DNA of 43,729 bases, taken from positions 1-43,729 of the forward strand of contig PYER01000021.1 of the NCBI GenBank assembly GCA_003017855.1, given 5' to 3'. A model generated the notes under the pieces. The model did not search any database, was not told the origin of the DNA, and saw only the letters and a list, made by a program, of their open reading frames with translations. Position 1 is the stretch's first letter. Each line of letters starts with the position of its first letter. Position numbers and translations under genes: made by a program. The stretch comes from a filamentous cyanobacterium CCT1. GTDB lineage: Bacteria; Cyanobacteriota; Cyanobacteriia; Phormidesmidales; Phormidesmidaceae. This document shows positions 7,326 to 15,794 of the stretch, one piece after another.

Positions 7326-9677
7326 ATGGCGTTTTTATCTAAGTCTGTTTCTAGGCCGACCGATCAGGCTAAAGCACGCCCTTCCGTCCGCTGGGCAACG
7401 TTGATTATGGCGGCCACTGTCGGGCTATCGGCGGCGATCGTTCTAGCTTGGTTTGCTGGCGAAGCTCGAATTACCAAAATTTTTGCTCAGCTTCAGGTGT
7501 TGCAGGGCCAGCCCCCTATGTGGCTAGAGGTTCCTATGGTGACGGCCCAGTACCTGGTCGCCCCCACCGTGGTCCTGCTGCTGTTGGCCTACGCCGTTAC
7601 CCGCGTTTCGCCCCGACCCCGACCCTGGTCGCGGTGCATTGTAATTGGCATTTTGCTCACCCTGGTCACCCGCTACCTGGTGTGGCGTTGCCTGTCGACG
7701 CTCAATCTGGCCTCGCCCCTGGAGGGCACCCTCAGTCTGGGGCTGCTGGGGATGGAGCTATTTGGCCTTACCACCAGCATTATTCAGCTGCTGCTGCTGC
7801 TGCGGGTGCGCGATCGCAGGCCCCAGGCCGACCAGTTCGAGCAGGACGTGATCAGCGGCGGCTACCAGCCCTGGGTCGATGTGTTTATTCCCACCTACGA
7901 CGAACCGGCCTTTATTTTGCGCCGCACCATCATTGGCTGTCAGGCCATGACCTACCCGCGCAAGACCATCTACCTGCTCGACGACACCCGCCGTCCTGAA
8001 ATCAAAGCCCTGGCTAGCGAACTGGGCTGTCGCTACATCACCCGCCCCAGCAACCACCACGCCAAAGCGGGCAACCTCAACCACGGCATCGAGCAGACCC
8101 AGGGCGAGCTGATCGCCTCCTTCGACGCCGACTTTGTGCCTACCCGCAACTTTTTGTGCCGCACGGTGGGCTTTTTTCAGCAGGCTAAGGTGGGTCTGGT
8201 GCAGACCCCCCAGAGCTTCTATAACGCCGACCCGATCGCCCGCAACCTAGGCCTGGAAGGAGTGCTAACGCCTGAGGAAGAAGTGTTTTACCGCCAGATT
8301 CAGCCCATGCGCGACGGGGTGGGCAGCGTAGTTTGCTCGGGCACCTCCTTTGTGGTGCGGCGCAGCGCCTTAGAGGCTAGCGGCGGATTTGTCACCGAGT
8401 CGCTGAGCGAAGACTACTTTACCTCGGTGCGCCTGGCCGCCCAGGGCAACGACGTGATCTACCTCGACGAAAAGCTCAGCGCTGGCCTCGCCGCCGAAGA
8501 TATTGCCTCCCACGCTGCCCAGCGGCTGCGCTGGGCTAGGGGCACCCTGCAAGCCTTTTTTATCGACTCCAACCCGCTGACCATTCCTGGGCTCGCCCCC
8601 ATGCAGCGGCTGGGCCACCTGGAGGGGTTGCTGCACTGGTTTAGCAGCATTCCTCGGATTGGCTTTTTGCTGATGCCGCTGGCCTACTCGTTTCTGAACG
8701 TCATACCGATTCAGGCAACAACGCGCGAACTGCTCTACTATTTTGTGCCCTACTACCTGGTGCAGCTGACGGTGTTTGCCTGGCTGAATGAGCGATCGCG
8801 CTCTGCCCTGCTGTCAGACATCTACTCGCTGGTGCTGGTGTTTCCGCTGGCGGCTACCGTGGTGCAGTCTATGGTCAACCCCTTCTCGCGGGGGTTTAAG
8901 GTAACGCCCAAGGGCACCTCAAGCCAGCGGTTTCAGTTCAACTGGAAGCTGGGCTGGCCGCTGGTGCTGCTATTTGGGCTGACCGCCATCAGCCTGTGGC
9001 GCAACCTGGGCCTGTGCCTGATGGCGGGCTGGGGCAGCGATGCAACCTACAGCATTACCTCTAAAGGTCTGGCCCTGGGCTGGGTGTGGAGCGCCTACAA
9101 CCTGGCCATGATCGCCGTGGCGCTGCTAATTTTGCTCGATGTGCCCCGCCCCGACACCCACGTGTGGTTTGATCTGCGCCGGGTGATCAGGCTGACGCCT
9201 CGCACTCTGCCATCCGAACCGGGCCATCGCCCCCCAAAGTCAGTTTGGGGCTCAAATGCCAGCTCGCTCACTGGCTCAACACCTAAAACCTGGTGGGGCA
9301 TCACCACCGGCATATCAGAGGTTGGGGTAGAACTATCGCTCACCCAGCAGGCCTCGATCGCCCATCCCCTCAGCGTGGGCATGGCGGTCGATTTAGAAAT
9401 TGCTGAAGAGGCGATCGCCCTGGAGGGCATCATTACCGCCATCAATTACAAAAACAACGACAAAGACGAGTTTCCTCACCTGCGGGTACAGTTTGGCCCC
9501 CTCGCTCCGGACAGCTACCGCGCCCTGGTGACCACCTTATTCTGCCGTCCCGGCCAGTGGAAGCGCTGGAACAGCCCCGGCGAACTGCGATCGCTCTGGC
9601 TGCTGCTGCGGGTGCTGGTCTGGCCGCGACGGTTTAGCAGTCGCAGCCCCAGGGCCGTGCCGGTGGCGAAAGGGTAA
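7326..9677 (+). CDS. Cellulose-synthase-like GT2 glycosyltransferase with C-terminal PilZ-like region
   Basis: About 783 aa from the ATG at 7326 (MAFLSK); a TTG at 7272 would add 18 residues. Membrane helices lie at about 24-45, 72-92, 104-120 and 140-162, with a further bundle after 420. The processive GT2 core shows DD219-220, DAD 267-269, a TED-equivalent SED 361-363 and QRLRW 399-403, plus QTPQSFYN lining the glucan channel. It polymerises a beta-glucan from UDP-sugar while exporting it across the inner membrane. The C-terminal region (about 610-740) resembles a PilZ domain. However, its c-di-GMP motif reads GISEVG where D/NxSxxG is expected, so c-di-GMP control is uncertain. No bcsB or bcsZ gene follows. 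Confidence 0.88.
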   Translation: MAFLSKSVSRPTDQAKARPSVRWATLIMAATVGLSAAIVLAWFAGEARITKIFAQLQVLQGQPPMWLEVPMVTAQYLVAPTVVLLLLAYAVTRVSPRPRPWSRCIVIGILLTLVTRYLVWRCLSTLNLASPLEGTLSLGLLGMELFGLTTSIIQLLLLLRVRDRRPQADQFEQDVISGGYQPWVDVFIPTYDEPAFILRRTIIGCQAMTYPRKTIYLLDDTRRPEIKALASELGCRYITRPSNHHAKAGNLNHGIEQTQGELIASFDADFVPTRNFLCRTVGFFQQAKVGLVQTPQSFYNADPIARNLGLEGVLTPEEEVFYRQIQPMRDGVGSVVCSGTSFVVRRSALEASGGFVTESLSEDYFTSVRLAAQGNDVIYLDEKLSAGLAAEDIASHAAQRLRWARGTLQAFFIDSNPLTIPGLAPMQRLGHLEGLLHWFSSIPRIGFLLMPLAYSFLNVIPIQATTRELLYYFVPYYLVQLTVFAWLNERSRSALLSDIYSLVLVFPLAATVVQSMVNPFSRGFKVTPKGTSSQRFQFNWKLGWPLVLLFGLTAISLWRNLGLCLMAGWGSDATYSITSKGLALGWVWSAYNLAMIAVALLILLDVPRPDTHVWFDLRRVIRLTPRTLPSEPGHRPPKSVWGSNASSLTGSTPKTWWGITTGISEVGVELSLTQQASIAHPLSVGMAVDLEIAEEAIALEGIITAINYKNNDKDEFPHLRVQFGPLAPDSYRALVTTLFCRPGQWKRWNSPGELRSLWLLLRVLVWPRRFSSRSPRAVPVAKG

Positions 9678-9771
9678 ACCAGCCAAATAAGCCATTGCAG
9701 CCGAAACACTTTATGATGGCGGCAACTCTATAACCTGTCATAACATCCCTGCCGCCCTTCGCCTTCGTCCT

Positions 9772-9993
9772 ATGCAGATTATCTACGACCCCGATCGCGA
9801 CATCCTGCAAATTGCTTTTAACCAGCGCGAAGTCGGCGAAACCGCCCGCATTTCGCCCAACCTGATTCTCGACTACGACGACGACGGCATGGTTGTAGGG
9901 CTGGAGCTGCGCCAGGCTTCGCAACGGGTCGACAGTCCGCTGTCGGTGACGTTTACCGTAGGCGATGCCGACCTGGAAAAACCGCAGCCCTAA
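9772..9993 (+). CDS. DUF2283 domain protein
   Basis: A 73-aa protein. The whole length matches the DUF2283 pattern: YDPDRDILQIAF, then ISPNLILDYDDDGMVVGLEL. Members are small cytosolic beta-rich proteins of unknown function, often found near toxin-antitoxin or DUF4258 genes; no such partner is adjacent here. It starts 94 bp after the cellulose-synthase-like gene and is followed by a repeat-rich intergenic stretch. Confidence 0.85.
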   Translation: MQIIYDPDRDILQIAFNQREVGETARISPNLILDYDDDGMVVGLELRQASQRVDSPLSVTFTVGDADLEKPQP

Positions 9994-10092
9994 AAGATTT
10001 TGGATTTTGGACTTGTAGCGAGCTTGTCGAACTATTGGCGATTTTGGTTTGAGGATAAAGCTACAGCCACTCAGGTTAGGACAGGCGGACCT

Positions 10093-10166
10093 GTCATTCC
10101 CGTGGCCACGGGAATCCATTCGAGAACAGCTACTCTAATGTGGATTCCCGCCTGCGCGGGAATGAC
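10093..10166. repeat. dRS3-like inverted repeat pair
   Basis: Two copies of ATTCCC-N8-GGGAAT: 10096-10115 with N8 = GTGGCCAC, and 10144-10163 with N8 = GCCTGCGC. They are arranged head to head so that the outer arms GTCATTCCCG and CGGGAATGAC also pair. The consensus is identical to the neisserial dRS3 repeat. It lies between the DUF2283 gene and hsp20. Confidence 0.85.
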
Positions 10167-10226
10167 GACCCAGAATCGTTCTGGGTAAACGTCCTCAACA
10201 CGATGACTACGGCTATACGCAGCGAC

Positions 10227-10252
10227 AAAAAAAGGGGAGGCGATGCCTCCCC
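10227..10252 (-). terminator. Intrinsic terminator of hsp20
   Basis: Perfect 8-bp stem GGGGAGGC / GCCTCCCC with a 3-nt loop. On the minus strand it is followed by seven T residues (A-run at 10227-10233 on the plus strand). It lies 58 bp past the hsp20 stop. Confidence 0.92.
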
Positions 10253-10310
10253 GCGTCATCATGACATACTCTCAATCAACCGCTAGCGCAGAAACACCTC
10301 TGCTCAACGC

Positions 10311-10784
10311 TTAGGCGTCGCCTGCTTCAATGGCGGGGGCGTTTGCACCGCCCAGGTCGATTTTGACCACCTTGTTGCGAGCCTCGACCACCTTGGGCAG
10401 GGTCAGCGTCAGCACGCCGTTGGTAAAGTTGGCCACAACCTGATCGTTCTGCACGGCATCGGGCAAGTTCACCAGGCGGTGGAAGCTGCCGTAGCGGGTG
10501 TCGTCGTAGAGCACTTTGGTGCCATCGGCGGGAGCTTCGGGCTGGTTGCGGGTGCCCGAGATCGACACCACATCAGCACTCACCTGCACATCGAGATCGG
10601 CGGCATTTACCCCGGCCAGATGGGTGGTGAGCACAAACTCGTTGCCCTGGTCTAAGAGACGCACCGCTGGAGCCCAATCGGCCTTGGTGAGGGCTTCAGT
10701 GGTCAGTTCGCCAAACACATCGTTGATTTGACGACGAATGGCGTTGATTTCAGTAATGGGGTCTAGGTAGCGACGAATAATCAT
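10311..10784 (-). CDS. hspA: Hsp20/alpha-crystallin small heat-shock protein
   Basis: A 157-aa chaperone, the usual length for cyanobacterial HspA/Hsp17. The N-terminal arm (MIIRRYLDPITEINAIRRQI) leads into an alpha-crystallin domain at about 43-140, with DLDVQVSADVVSISGTR and GVLTLTLPKV. The Ala-rich tail follows VVKIDLG. It oligomerises and holds unfolding proteins, and in cyanobacteria also protects thylakoid membranes. The ATG at 10784 is chosen over an upstream in-frame extension because AGGAGG sits at 10800-10795. A TATAGA-like -10 is visible near 10874 on the minus strand. It is monocistronic with its own terminator. Confidence 0.93.
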   Translation of the reverse strand: MIIRRYLDPITEINAIRRQINDVFGELTTEALTKADWAPAVRLLDQGNEFVLTTHLAGVNAADLDVQVSADVVSISGTRNQPEAPADGTKVLYDDTRYGSFHRLVNLPDAVQNDQVVANFTNGVLTLTLPKVVEARNKVVKIDLGGANAPAIEAGDA

Positions 10785-11154
10785 GGATTTTGATCCTCCT
10801 GGTACTTGCCTTTGCAAACTGTTGAAGTGAGTCAGGTCAAGCATTTGCGCTTTCACTCTGTACAGTTTCTATAGTGCGCCAGGGTCGCTTTCTCCTCCAG
10901 TCGTAGGAACCCTACTGCGGTGGCGAACTTCCCTCCCGTACTGCGGTGTAGGGTGAACCGAAGGGGGTGGTACGGGTACGGGGCGATCGCTCCTTTACGG
11001 CTCAGCCCCATCGTCGCTGGATAGGGGCAGGTAGTAATTGAATGTCGCTAGTACGGCAGGGCAGACATAAATCTACTGTTCAGGCAGATTGAAACGCTAA
11101 CATCCTCAGGATTTTTCAGTTTGAACTTTGCCCTTTGAACTCCGCGTAGCGGTA
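10785..11154. other. Intergenic region upstream of hsp20
   Basis: 370 bp without a credible gene. It holds the hsp20 ribosome-binding site and probable promoter, a GC-rich stretch with the partly repeated TACTGCGGTG (near 10911 and 10938) and one HIP1 octamer near 10983. No CIRCE-type inverted repeat was found. Confidence 0.5.
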
Positions 11155-11538
11155 CTAGCGATCGCTTTTCAACCCCGCCTCCACCGGGTCAAATCCTTCG
11201 GGAAAGTGGGTGTCGTGAGGATCGTAGTCGGCGGCGGTCAGCACAGCCCCGGTAAGCGTTGCTGTGCGCAGATTGGTGCCAATCAGCATCGCTCCGCGCA
11301 GGTCGGCCCCAGACAGGTTGGCCTCGGATAGGTTGGCGTAGCTCAGGTCTACCCCGCGCAGGTTGGCCCCGGTGAGGTCGCTGCCGCTGAGGTCGGCGTA
11401 GCTGAGGTCGGCCCCCTTGAGGTCTACCCCGGCCAGGTCTACAGCAGAGAGCACCAGGTTGGCGAAGTCGCGCCGCCCGGCGGCGTAGGTTTGCAGCAGG
11501 GCAACGGCGGTGGAAATGTCGGCGACGGGCTGAGTCAT
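11155..11538 (-). CDS. Pentapeptide-repeat protein
   Basis: About 127 aa from the ATG at 11538. The centre is roughly sixteen tandem A(D/N)LXX pentapeptides (for example DLKGADLSYADLSGSDLTGA), which fold into a right-handed quadrilateral beta-helix. The C-terminus DTHFPEGFDPVEAGL is a common cap in cyanobacterial members. Function is not predictable; some members mimic DNA and inhibit gyrase, others are lumenal. The start is uncertain: a GGAGGTGATT Shine-Dalgarno sequence lies 20 nt before the ATG and fits better a GTG four codons upstream of it, and the frame stays open to a TTG at 11625. Confidence 0.85.
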   Translation of the reverse strand: MTQPVADISTAVALLQTYAAGRRDFANLVLSAVDLAGVDLKGADLSYADLSGSDLTGANLRGVDLSYANLSEANLSGADLRGAMLIGTNLRTATLTGAVLTAADYDPHDTHFPEGFDPVEAGLKSDR

Positions 11539-11709
11539 GGCAAACACTGGACAAATCACCTCCAGCTTAGGGGCTGCCGCCGGAGATGCTTCCTGGTTGT
11601 AATCATCCTTTAATAGGCCGGGCAAGGGGGACGGTAATGGTTGGGGCGTTCGCGATTGTCATGCGTGCGATTGTTAATGCGAAGGGTGTGATCGCGATCG
11701 CAGGCCGAT

Positions 11710-11850
11710 GATATGCCAATGCAGGGCAATGATATGCCAATGCAGCTCGGTGATATGCCAATGCAGCTCGGTGATATGCCAATGCAGGGCGATGATATGC
11801 CAATGCAGGGCGATGACATAGTATTGCGGCTCGGTGACATGCGATCGCGG
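11710..11850. repeat. 21-bp tandem repeat (minisatellite)
   Basis: About seven head-to-tail units of GATATGCCAATGCAG plus a 6-nt variable end (GGCAAT, CTCGGT or GGCGAT). Units start at 11710, 11731, 11752, 11773, 11794, 11815 and 11836; the last two are degenerate. It lies 70-210 bp upstream of the NACHT-HEAT gene. Reading frames through it exist but are a by-product of the multiple-of-three period. Confidence 0.92.
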
Positions 11851-11921
11851 CTAGACCTGACGGCTTAAATTCTCTGCGAGTACCATAGCGATAAGGATTT
11901 TTTCCCTCACCCCGCCCTGGT

Positions 11922-14900
11922 ATGGATCGCGTTCAGCTATTCGATGCTCTGCGTAATTTGCCGCCTCAAGACTTTGAGCGGCTGCTGTTTGCCCTCAAAC
12001 CACCTGGTGGTCTCATTGCTGGCCCAGAAGCACCTCAGATAAATCGGGTAAAGGCGCTGCTTGATTGGGCCGAAAGCTCTAGCGGGCGAGGATTAGAGGA
12101 AGTTCAGGGTTGCTTTAACAAGCTACAAAACGGTACTTTACCTGCCGCCTTCGATTTCTCTAGATACCTAAAAGCTGTCTGCGAAGACGATCGCTATCGA
12201 AAGGGGCGCGTCCTCTATACCGAAACCGAGGTGCTGATTCCGCTTGAAGCCGAAACAGTAGAGAAGAAATCACGGAGGGCAGACAGCAACCGCGAGGATG
12301 AATCACAGCAGCAAAAAGTAGAGCGCTTCCCGGTGCTAGAAGGGCTGCGAAAGTACGCCCTGGGCGACAAGCGACAGCATCTATTGCTGGCAGGGCGACC
12401 TGGCTCAGGCAAATCGACCACGCTGAAGCGGTTGCTGCTGGAGACGGCAGAAGCCGCCCTGGAACAGCCCGAGGTTATTCCGGTATATGTGCAGCTCAAG
12501 GGCGATCGCCCCATCATCGATCTCATCATTACCGAATTTCGCCGCGCTAAGGTGCGTGTAACATCAGAACAGATCAACGAATGGCTATTCAACGATCTGT
12601 TGCTACTCCTGCTCGATGGCGTTAACGAAGTTCCCTCCAATGAGCAGCGGCTCAAGCTGCAAGAGTTTCGCGAAGACAACCCCACCGCGCCGATGATTTT
12701 CACCACCCGCGATCTGGCGGCGGGCGGCGACCTTGGCATCGAAAAGCGGCTAGAAATGCGGCCCCTGAGCGAAACCCAAATGCGGGAGTTTGTGCAGAAC
12801 TATCTGCCCAACCATGCCGAAACCCTGCTGCGCCAGCTCAAGGACCGCCTGCGAGAGGTGGCCGAAACCCCACTGCTGCTGAAAATGCTCTGCGATGTCT
12901 TTGACCACGCCACCAAGCAAATACCCCAAAGCAAAGGAGAGTTGTTTCGTCTATTTGACAGCAAATATGACAAGTTTAAGGGCTTGGTTGCTGGCTCTGA
13001 TGACTTTCGACGGTTTAAGCCAGAGCTGTTGCAACACCTGGCCTTTTCTATGTTGCAGGGTGACCCAGCCAAACCTACCGAGCCTTGGCTGACGCTAGAC
13101 CGCAACCGCGCCGAGAGGCTTTTAGAAACGTATCTAACTGGCCGAGTAGAGGCCCCAGGTCAACGAGCTAAGGAATGGCTAGAAGACTTGCTAGAGCATC
13201 ATCTGCTGCAATCAGCCTCAGACCCCAAAGAAATTGAGTTTCACCACCAACTTTTTCAGGAATATTACGCAGCAGAAGCACTGCTAATAAAATTACCTGA
13301 ATTACTTCAGGATGAGGATCAATTCAAGCGAGACTACCTCAACCTTTTGAAGTGGACAGAAGCGATCGCTATGATGTTGGCCCTGGTGAATGGAGATAAC
13401 CAAGCATTACGGATAGTGAAGTTAGCTATAGATGATGTGGACTGGATATTGGGAGCCAATTTGGCAGGGAACTTACAGCCTAACTCTCAGAGAAAAATAA
13501 TTAACGAAATCACAAGGTTTTCGCCAGCTTCCGAAAATCTCAAAGTTGCATTACTTGGATACACTCGATCTAACTTTGCCATTCCTCATCTGCTGCCATA
13601 CTTGGGAAGCAATGATTTTGATTTACAATACACCTTAAACAGGGCTCTTGAGCAAATTAATTCAGAAGATTTAGTCGCTGTACTAACGGAAACTATAAGC
13701 GACAAAAACCCAACGACTAGAATAGCTTCTATAGCAGCTCTAACAAATATACCATCACAAGAAGCAATGCAAGCCTTAAGAAAGGCACTTAGACATGAAT
13801 CTCCCGAAACAAGATGGTCAGCAGCAGAAGCACTAGGCGACATTGGCAGTCTAGAAGCTGAAGAAGATTTAGTCTCAGCATTATCAGATCCCTCTCTAAA
13901 TGTAGTAAGACAGGCTGCCAGTGCACTCGGAAAACTTGCTAGCGAAAAATCAGTTCGCCTCATCCTTCAAAAACTTCAAGAATCTAGTTCGATTGACGGC
14001 ATATATTTTTCACACGCCTTAGCTTCAATTGGTAGTGATAAAGCCGTCACTGCACTTATTAAACTTTATTTGGAAGATGACAGACTGGATTTCAGCATGT
14101 CAGCGATTGAGCAAACTAAAATTCCCCAAGAAGCAATATCCATAATATTAGAAGCTTTGAGCCTGGATTACACTTCTGTTCAAATCAATGCGATTCTAGC
14201 TGTAGGCGATCTAGGACTTAAGCTAGCTGTACCACATCTAATAGTCTTGGCTCATAGCGATGTTTATCAGATTCAAGGAGCGGCCATTGAAGCGCTAGGA
14301 AAGCTCAAAGCATTTGAAGCTAAAGACTTATTAATTGAGAAGCTAGAGGGCAAAGACTATTGTACAGTCACCAAAGCTGCCATAGCAGTTGGTCGCCTCA
14401 ATATCAAAGAAACAATTCCAAAGCTCAAGGCACTCCTTTACGACAAAAGAAATAACGTTCGAGAAGACATTCTCTATGCTCTTAGCTTGATGAATGACAT
14501 AGAAGCTTGGAACGGAATTTTAGACCTGCTTGAAGATGACAACATTAATGCAAGAAGAATTGCCATCTCAACCCTCAAGTCAAGCAATCTTGAAGAAGTC
14601 GCTAATGATTCAAGGCTCTTTTTAGTCTTAAGGTCTGAAAATAATGAGTTAGCCCTAGCAGATGCGCTTGAAATTTTAGGGGCATCAAAATCTAATTCTA
14701 AGTTTTCAGTTTTAGAGAGCTTTTTAGAGCATCCCGACTCAGTAGTCCGAAGAGGGGCAATTAATGGCCTACGGATTTCCTCCTCGAAGAAATCCGTTAA
14801 TTTGCTAAGGGAGAAAGTTCTTTGTAAATTAATTGATGATTCGGTAGTTTTAGGTGATGACTTGATCTTTGTGGAAGCAGCTCATGCTATCGGAGAGATT

Positions 14901-15488
14901 GGAGACCCTGAAGATTTGCCTTTTTTGGTCCAGCTTCTTAAGAAAACTGGCAAAGAGTACTTCCTGGAAGCTATCTTAAACATTCAGAGTCGCTGTAAAT
15001 TCTATAACTATGAAGTCAGCCAGCAGGGTGGCAGCGCACTCAACCAAGGCGACAAAGCAATTGCAAACACTATAACAATCCAAACTGTAGAAAAACTCAC
15101 AATCATGAGCGATAAAGCACCCATTTTCAATCAGCAACAAGCGACAATTGGCGTTAATTACGCGGCTGAAGACAGTCAACAAGACTTCACTCAACATATT
15201 CACGCCCCAGAGCAAAACTTTGAGATCCTTCTAACGGGCTATAAACACTTCATTGACGAACTCCAGCAACAACATCCCCACGTTACCGACGAAACCGCCA
15301 TCATTCACACCATCGACATCGAAGCCAGACGCATCGATACCCGCTGGCAAAACTTCCTCAATCTCAGACGTCTGTGGAATGGCGGCAAAAAAGCAGCCAT
15401 CAAAGTCGGCGAACATTTTGTTGAATCTAACCCCTGGGGCAAAGGCGCGATCGCATTTCTCGAAGGCGTCAGCGAAGATGTGAAGTAA
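11922..15488 (+). CDS. NACHT-HEAT STAND protein with N-terminal death-like domain and separable C-terminal module
   Basis: An 1188-aa protein. Residues 1-68 (LFDALRNLPPQDFERLLFAL) form a helical bundle resembling effector-associated (EAD, death-like) domains. A NACHT NTPase follows: Walker A GRPGSGKST (158-166), Walker B LLLLLLDGVNE (226-236), sensor MIFTTRD (258-264). The NACHT terminal motif FHHQLFQEYYAAEAL lies near 440. Residues about 555-1000 are HEAT-like repeats, a ligand-binding solenoid. Residues 1062-1188 are a distinct module (KAPIFNQQQATIGVNYAA ... NPWGKGAIAFLEGVSEDVK) that I believe also occurs as stand-alone cyanobacterial proteins. The HEAT part is visibly AT-richer than both ends, suggesting mosaic origin. 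The layout is that of bacterial NLR-like sensors. Immune function is inferred from architecture and the toxin-antitoxin neighbourhood only. Confidence 0.85.
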   Translation: MDRVQLFDALRNLPPQDFERLLFALKPPGGLIAGPEAPQINRVKALLDWAESSSGRGLEEVQGCFNKLQNGTLPAAFDFSRYLKAVCEDDRYRKGRVLYTETEVLIPLEAETVEKKSRRADSNREDESQQQKVERFPVLEGLRKYALGDKRQHLLLAGRPGSGKSTTLKRLLLETAEAALEQPEVIPVYVQLKGDRPIIDLIITEFRRAKVRVTSEQINEWLFNDLLLLLLDGVNEVPSNEQRLKLQEFREDNPTAPMIFTTRDLAAGGDLGIEKRLEMRPLSETQMREFVQNYLPNHAETLLRQLKDRLREVAETPLLLKMLCDVFDHATKQIPQSKGELFRLFDSKYDKFKGLVAGSDDFRRFKPELLQHLAFSMLQGDPAKPTEPWLTLDRNRAERLLETYLTGRVEAPGQRAKEWLEDLLEHHLLQSASDPKEIEFHHQLFQEYYAAEALLIKLPELLQDEDQFKRDYLNLLKWTEAIAMMLALVNGDNQALRIVKLAIDDVDWILGANLAGNLQPNSQRKIINEITRFSPASENLKVALLGYTRSNFAIPHLLPYLGSNDFDLQYTLNRALEQINSEDLVAVLTETISDKNPTTRIASIAALTNIPSQEAMQALRKALRHESPETRWSAAEALGDIGSLEAEEDLVSALSDPSLNVVRQAASALGKLASEKSVRLILQKLQESSSIDGIYFSHALASIGSDKAVTALIKLYLEDDRLDFSMSAIEQTKIPQEAISIILEALSLDYTSVQINAILAVGDLGLKLAVPHLIVLAHSDVYQIQGAAIEALGKLKAFEAKDLLIEKLEGKDYCTVTKAAIAVGRLNIKETIPKLKALLYDKRNNVREDILYALSLMNDIEAWNGILDLLEDDNINARRIAISTLKSSNLEEVANDSRLFLVLRSENNELALADALEILGASKSNSKFSVLESFLEHPDSVVRRGAINGLRISSSKKSVNLLREKVLCKLIDDSVVLGDDLIFVEAAHAIGEIGDPEDLPFLVQLLKKTGKEYFLEAILNIQSRCKFYNYEVSQQGGSALNQGDKAIANTITIQTVEKLTIMSDKAPIFNQQQATIGVNYAAEDSQQDFTQHIHAPEQNFEILLTGYKHFIDELQQQHPHVTDETAIIHTIDIEARRIDTRWQNFLNLRRLWNGGKKAAIKVGEHFVESNPWGKGAIAFLEGVSEDVK

Positions 15489-15514
15489 CCCTCATCAAAC
15501 TAAGCAGACTCAAA
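15429..15514. repeat. Direct repeat copy 1 (3' end of NACHT-HEAT gene)
   Basis: The last ~60 bp of the NACHT-HEAT gene plus 26 bp beyond its stop. It matches 16267-16352 without gaps at about 85% by eye (offset 838 bp). In both copies the repeat ends shortly before the start codon of an antitoxin-like gene. Confidence 0.88.
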
Positions 15515-15536
15515 ATTCCTTACATAAGCGACAACC

Positions 15537-15794
15537 ATGACCAAAACCCTGACCATCACCCTGCCCGATGCCCTAGAGCAAGCCCTAGCCCAAACCGCTG
15601 CCCAGGCCAACCAATCTACCGAAGAGCTAATCCTAAAGCTCCTCACCCAAAACTTAATTCCAGAGACAGAGGAACAGCCTGACCCACTGATGGCGTTGTT
15701 CGGTTCCATTAGTTCTGACGTGCCCGATGCTGCCGATCGCCACGACTACTACATCGGCAAAGCTATCTACGACGAAATGCATTCCGATGAATAG
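15537..15794 (+). CDS. VapB-like ribbon-helix-helix antitoxin
   Basis: An 85-aa protein. The N-terminus TLTITLPDALEQALAQTAAQ followed by STEELILKLL is a ribbon-helix-helix-type DNA-binding segment. The acidic C-terminal tail (DAADRHDYYIGKAIYDE) would wrap the toxin. It overlaps the PIN toxin gene by 8 bp, the usual translational coupling of VapBC pairs. As an antitoxin it would neutralise the toxin and repress the shared promoter. It starts 48 bp after the NACHT-HEAT stop, behind repeat copy 1. Confidence 0.82.
   Translation: MTKTLTITLPDALEQALAQTAAQANQSTEELILKLLTQNLIPETEEQPDPLMALFGSISSDVPDAADRHDYYIGKAIYDEMHSDE

Noticed and set aside
10071-10262. A 63-codon minus-strand frame and a 62-codon plus-strand frame
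   Set aside because: Both are translations of the dRS3-like inverted repeat; phrases such as VIPAQAGIH arise from that repeat in many genomes.
11603-11840. Two frames across the 21-bp tandem repeat giving heptapeptide repeats
   Set aside because: A repeat period divisible by three opens several frames at once; neither has a ribosome-binding site or a protein-like non-repeat part.
11710-11850. CRISPR array
   Set aside because: Units are head-to-tail with no unique spacers and no cas genes are nearby.
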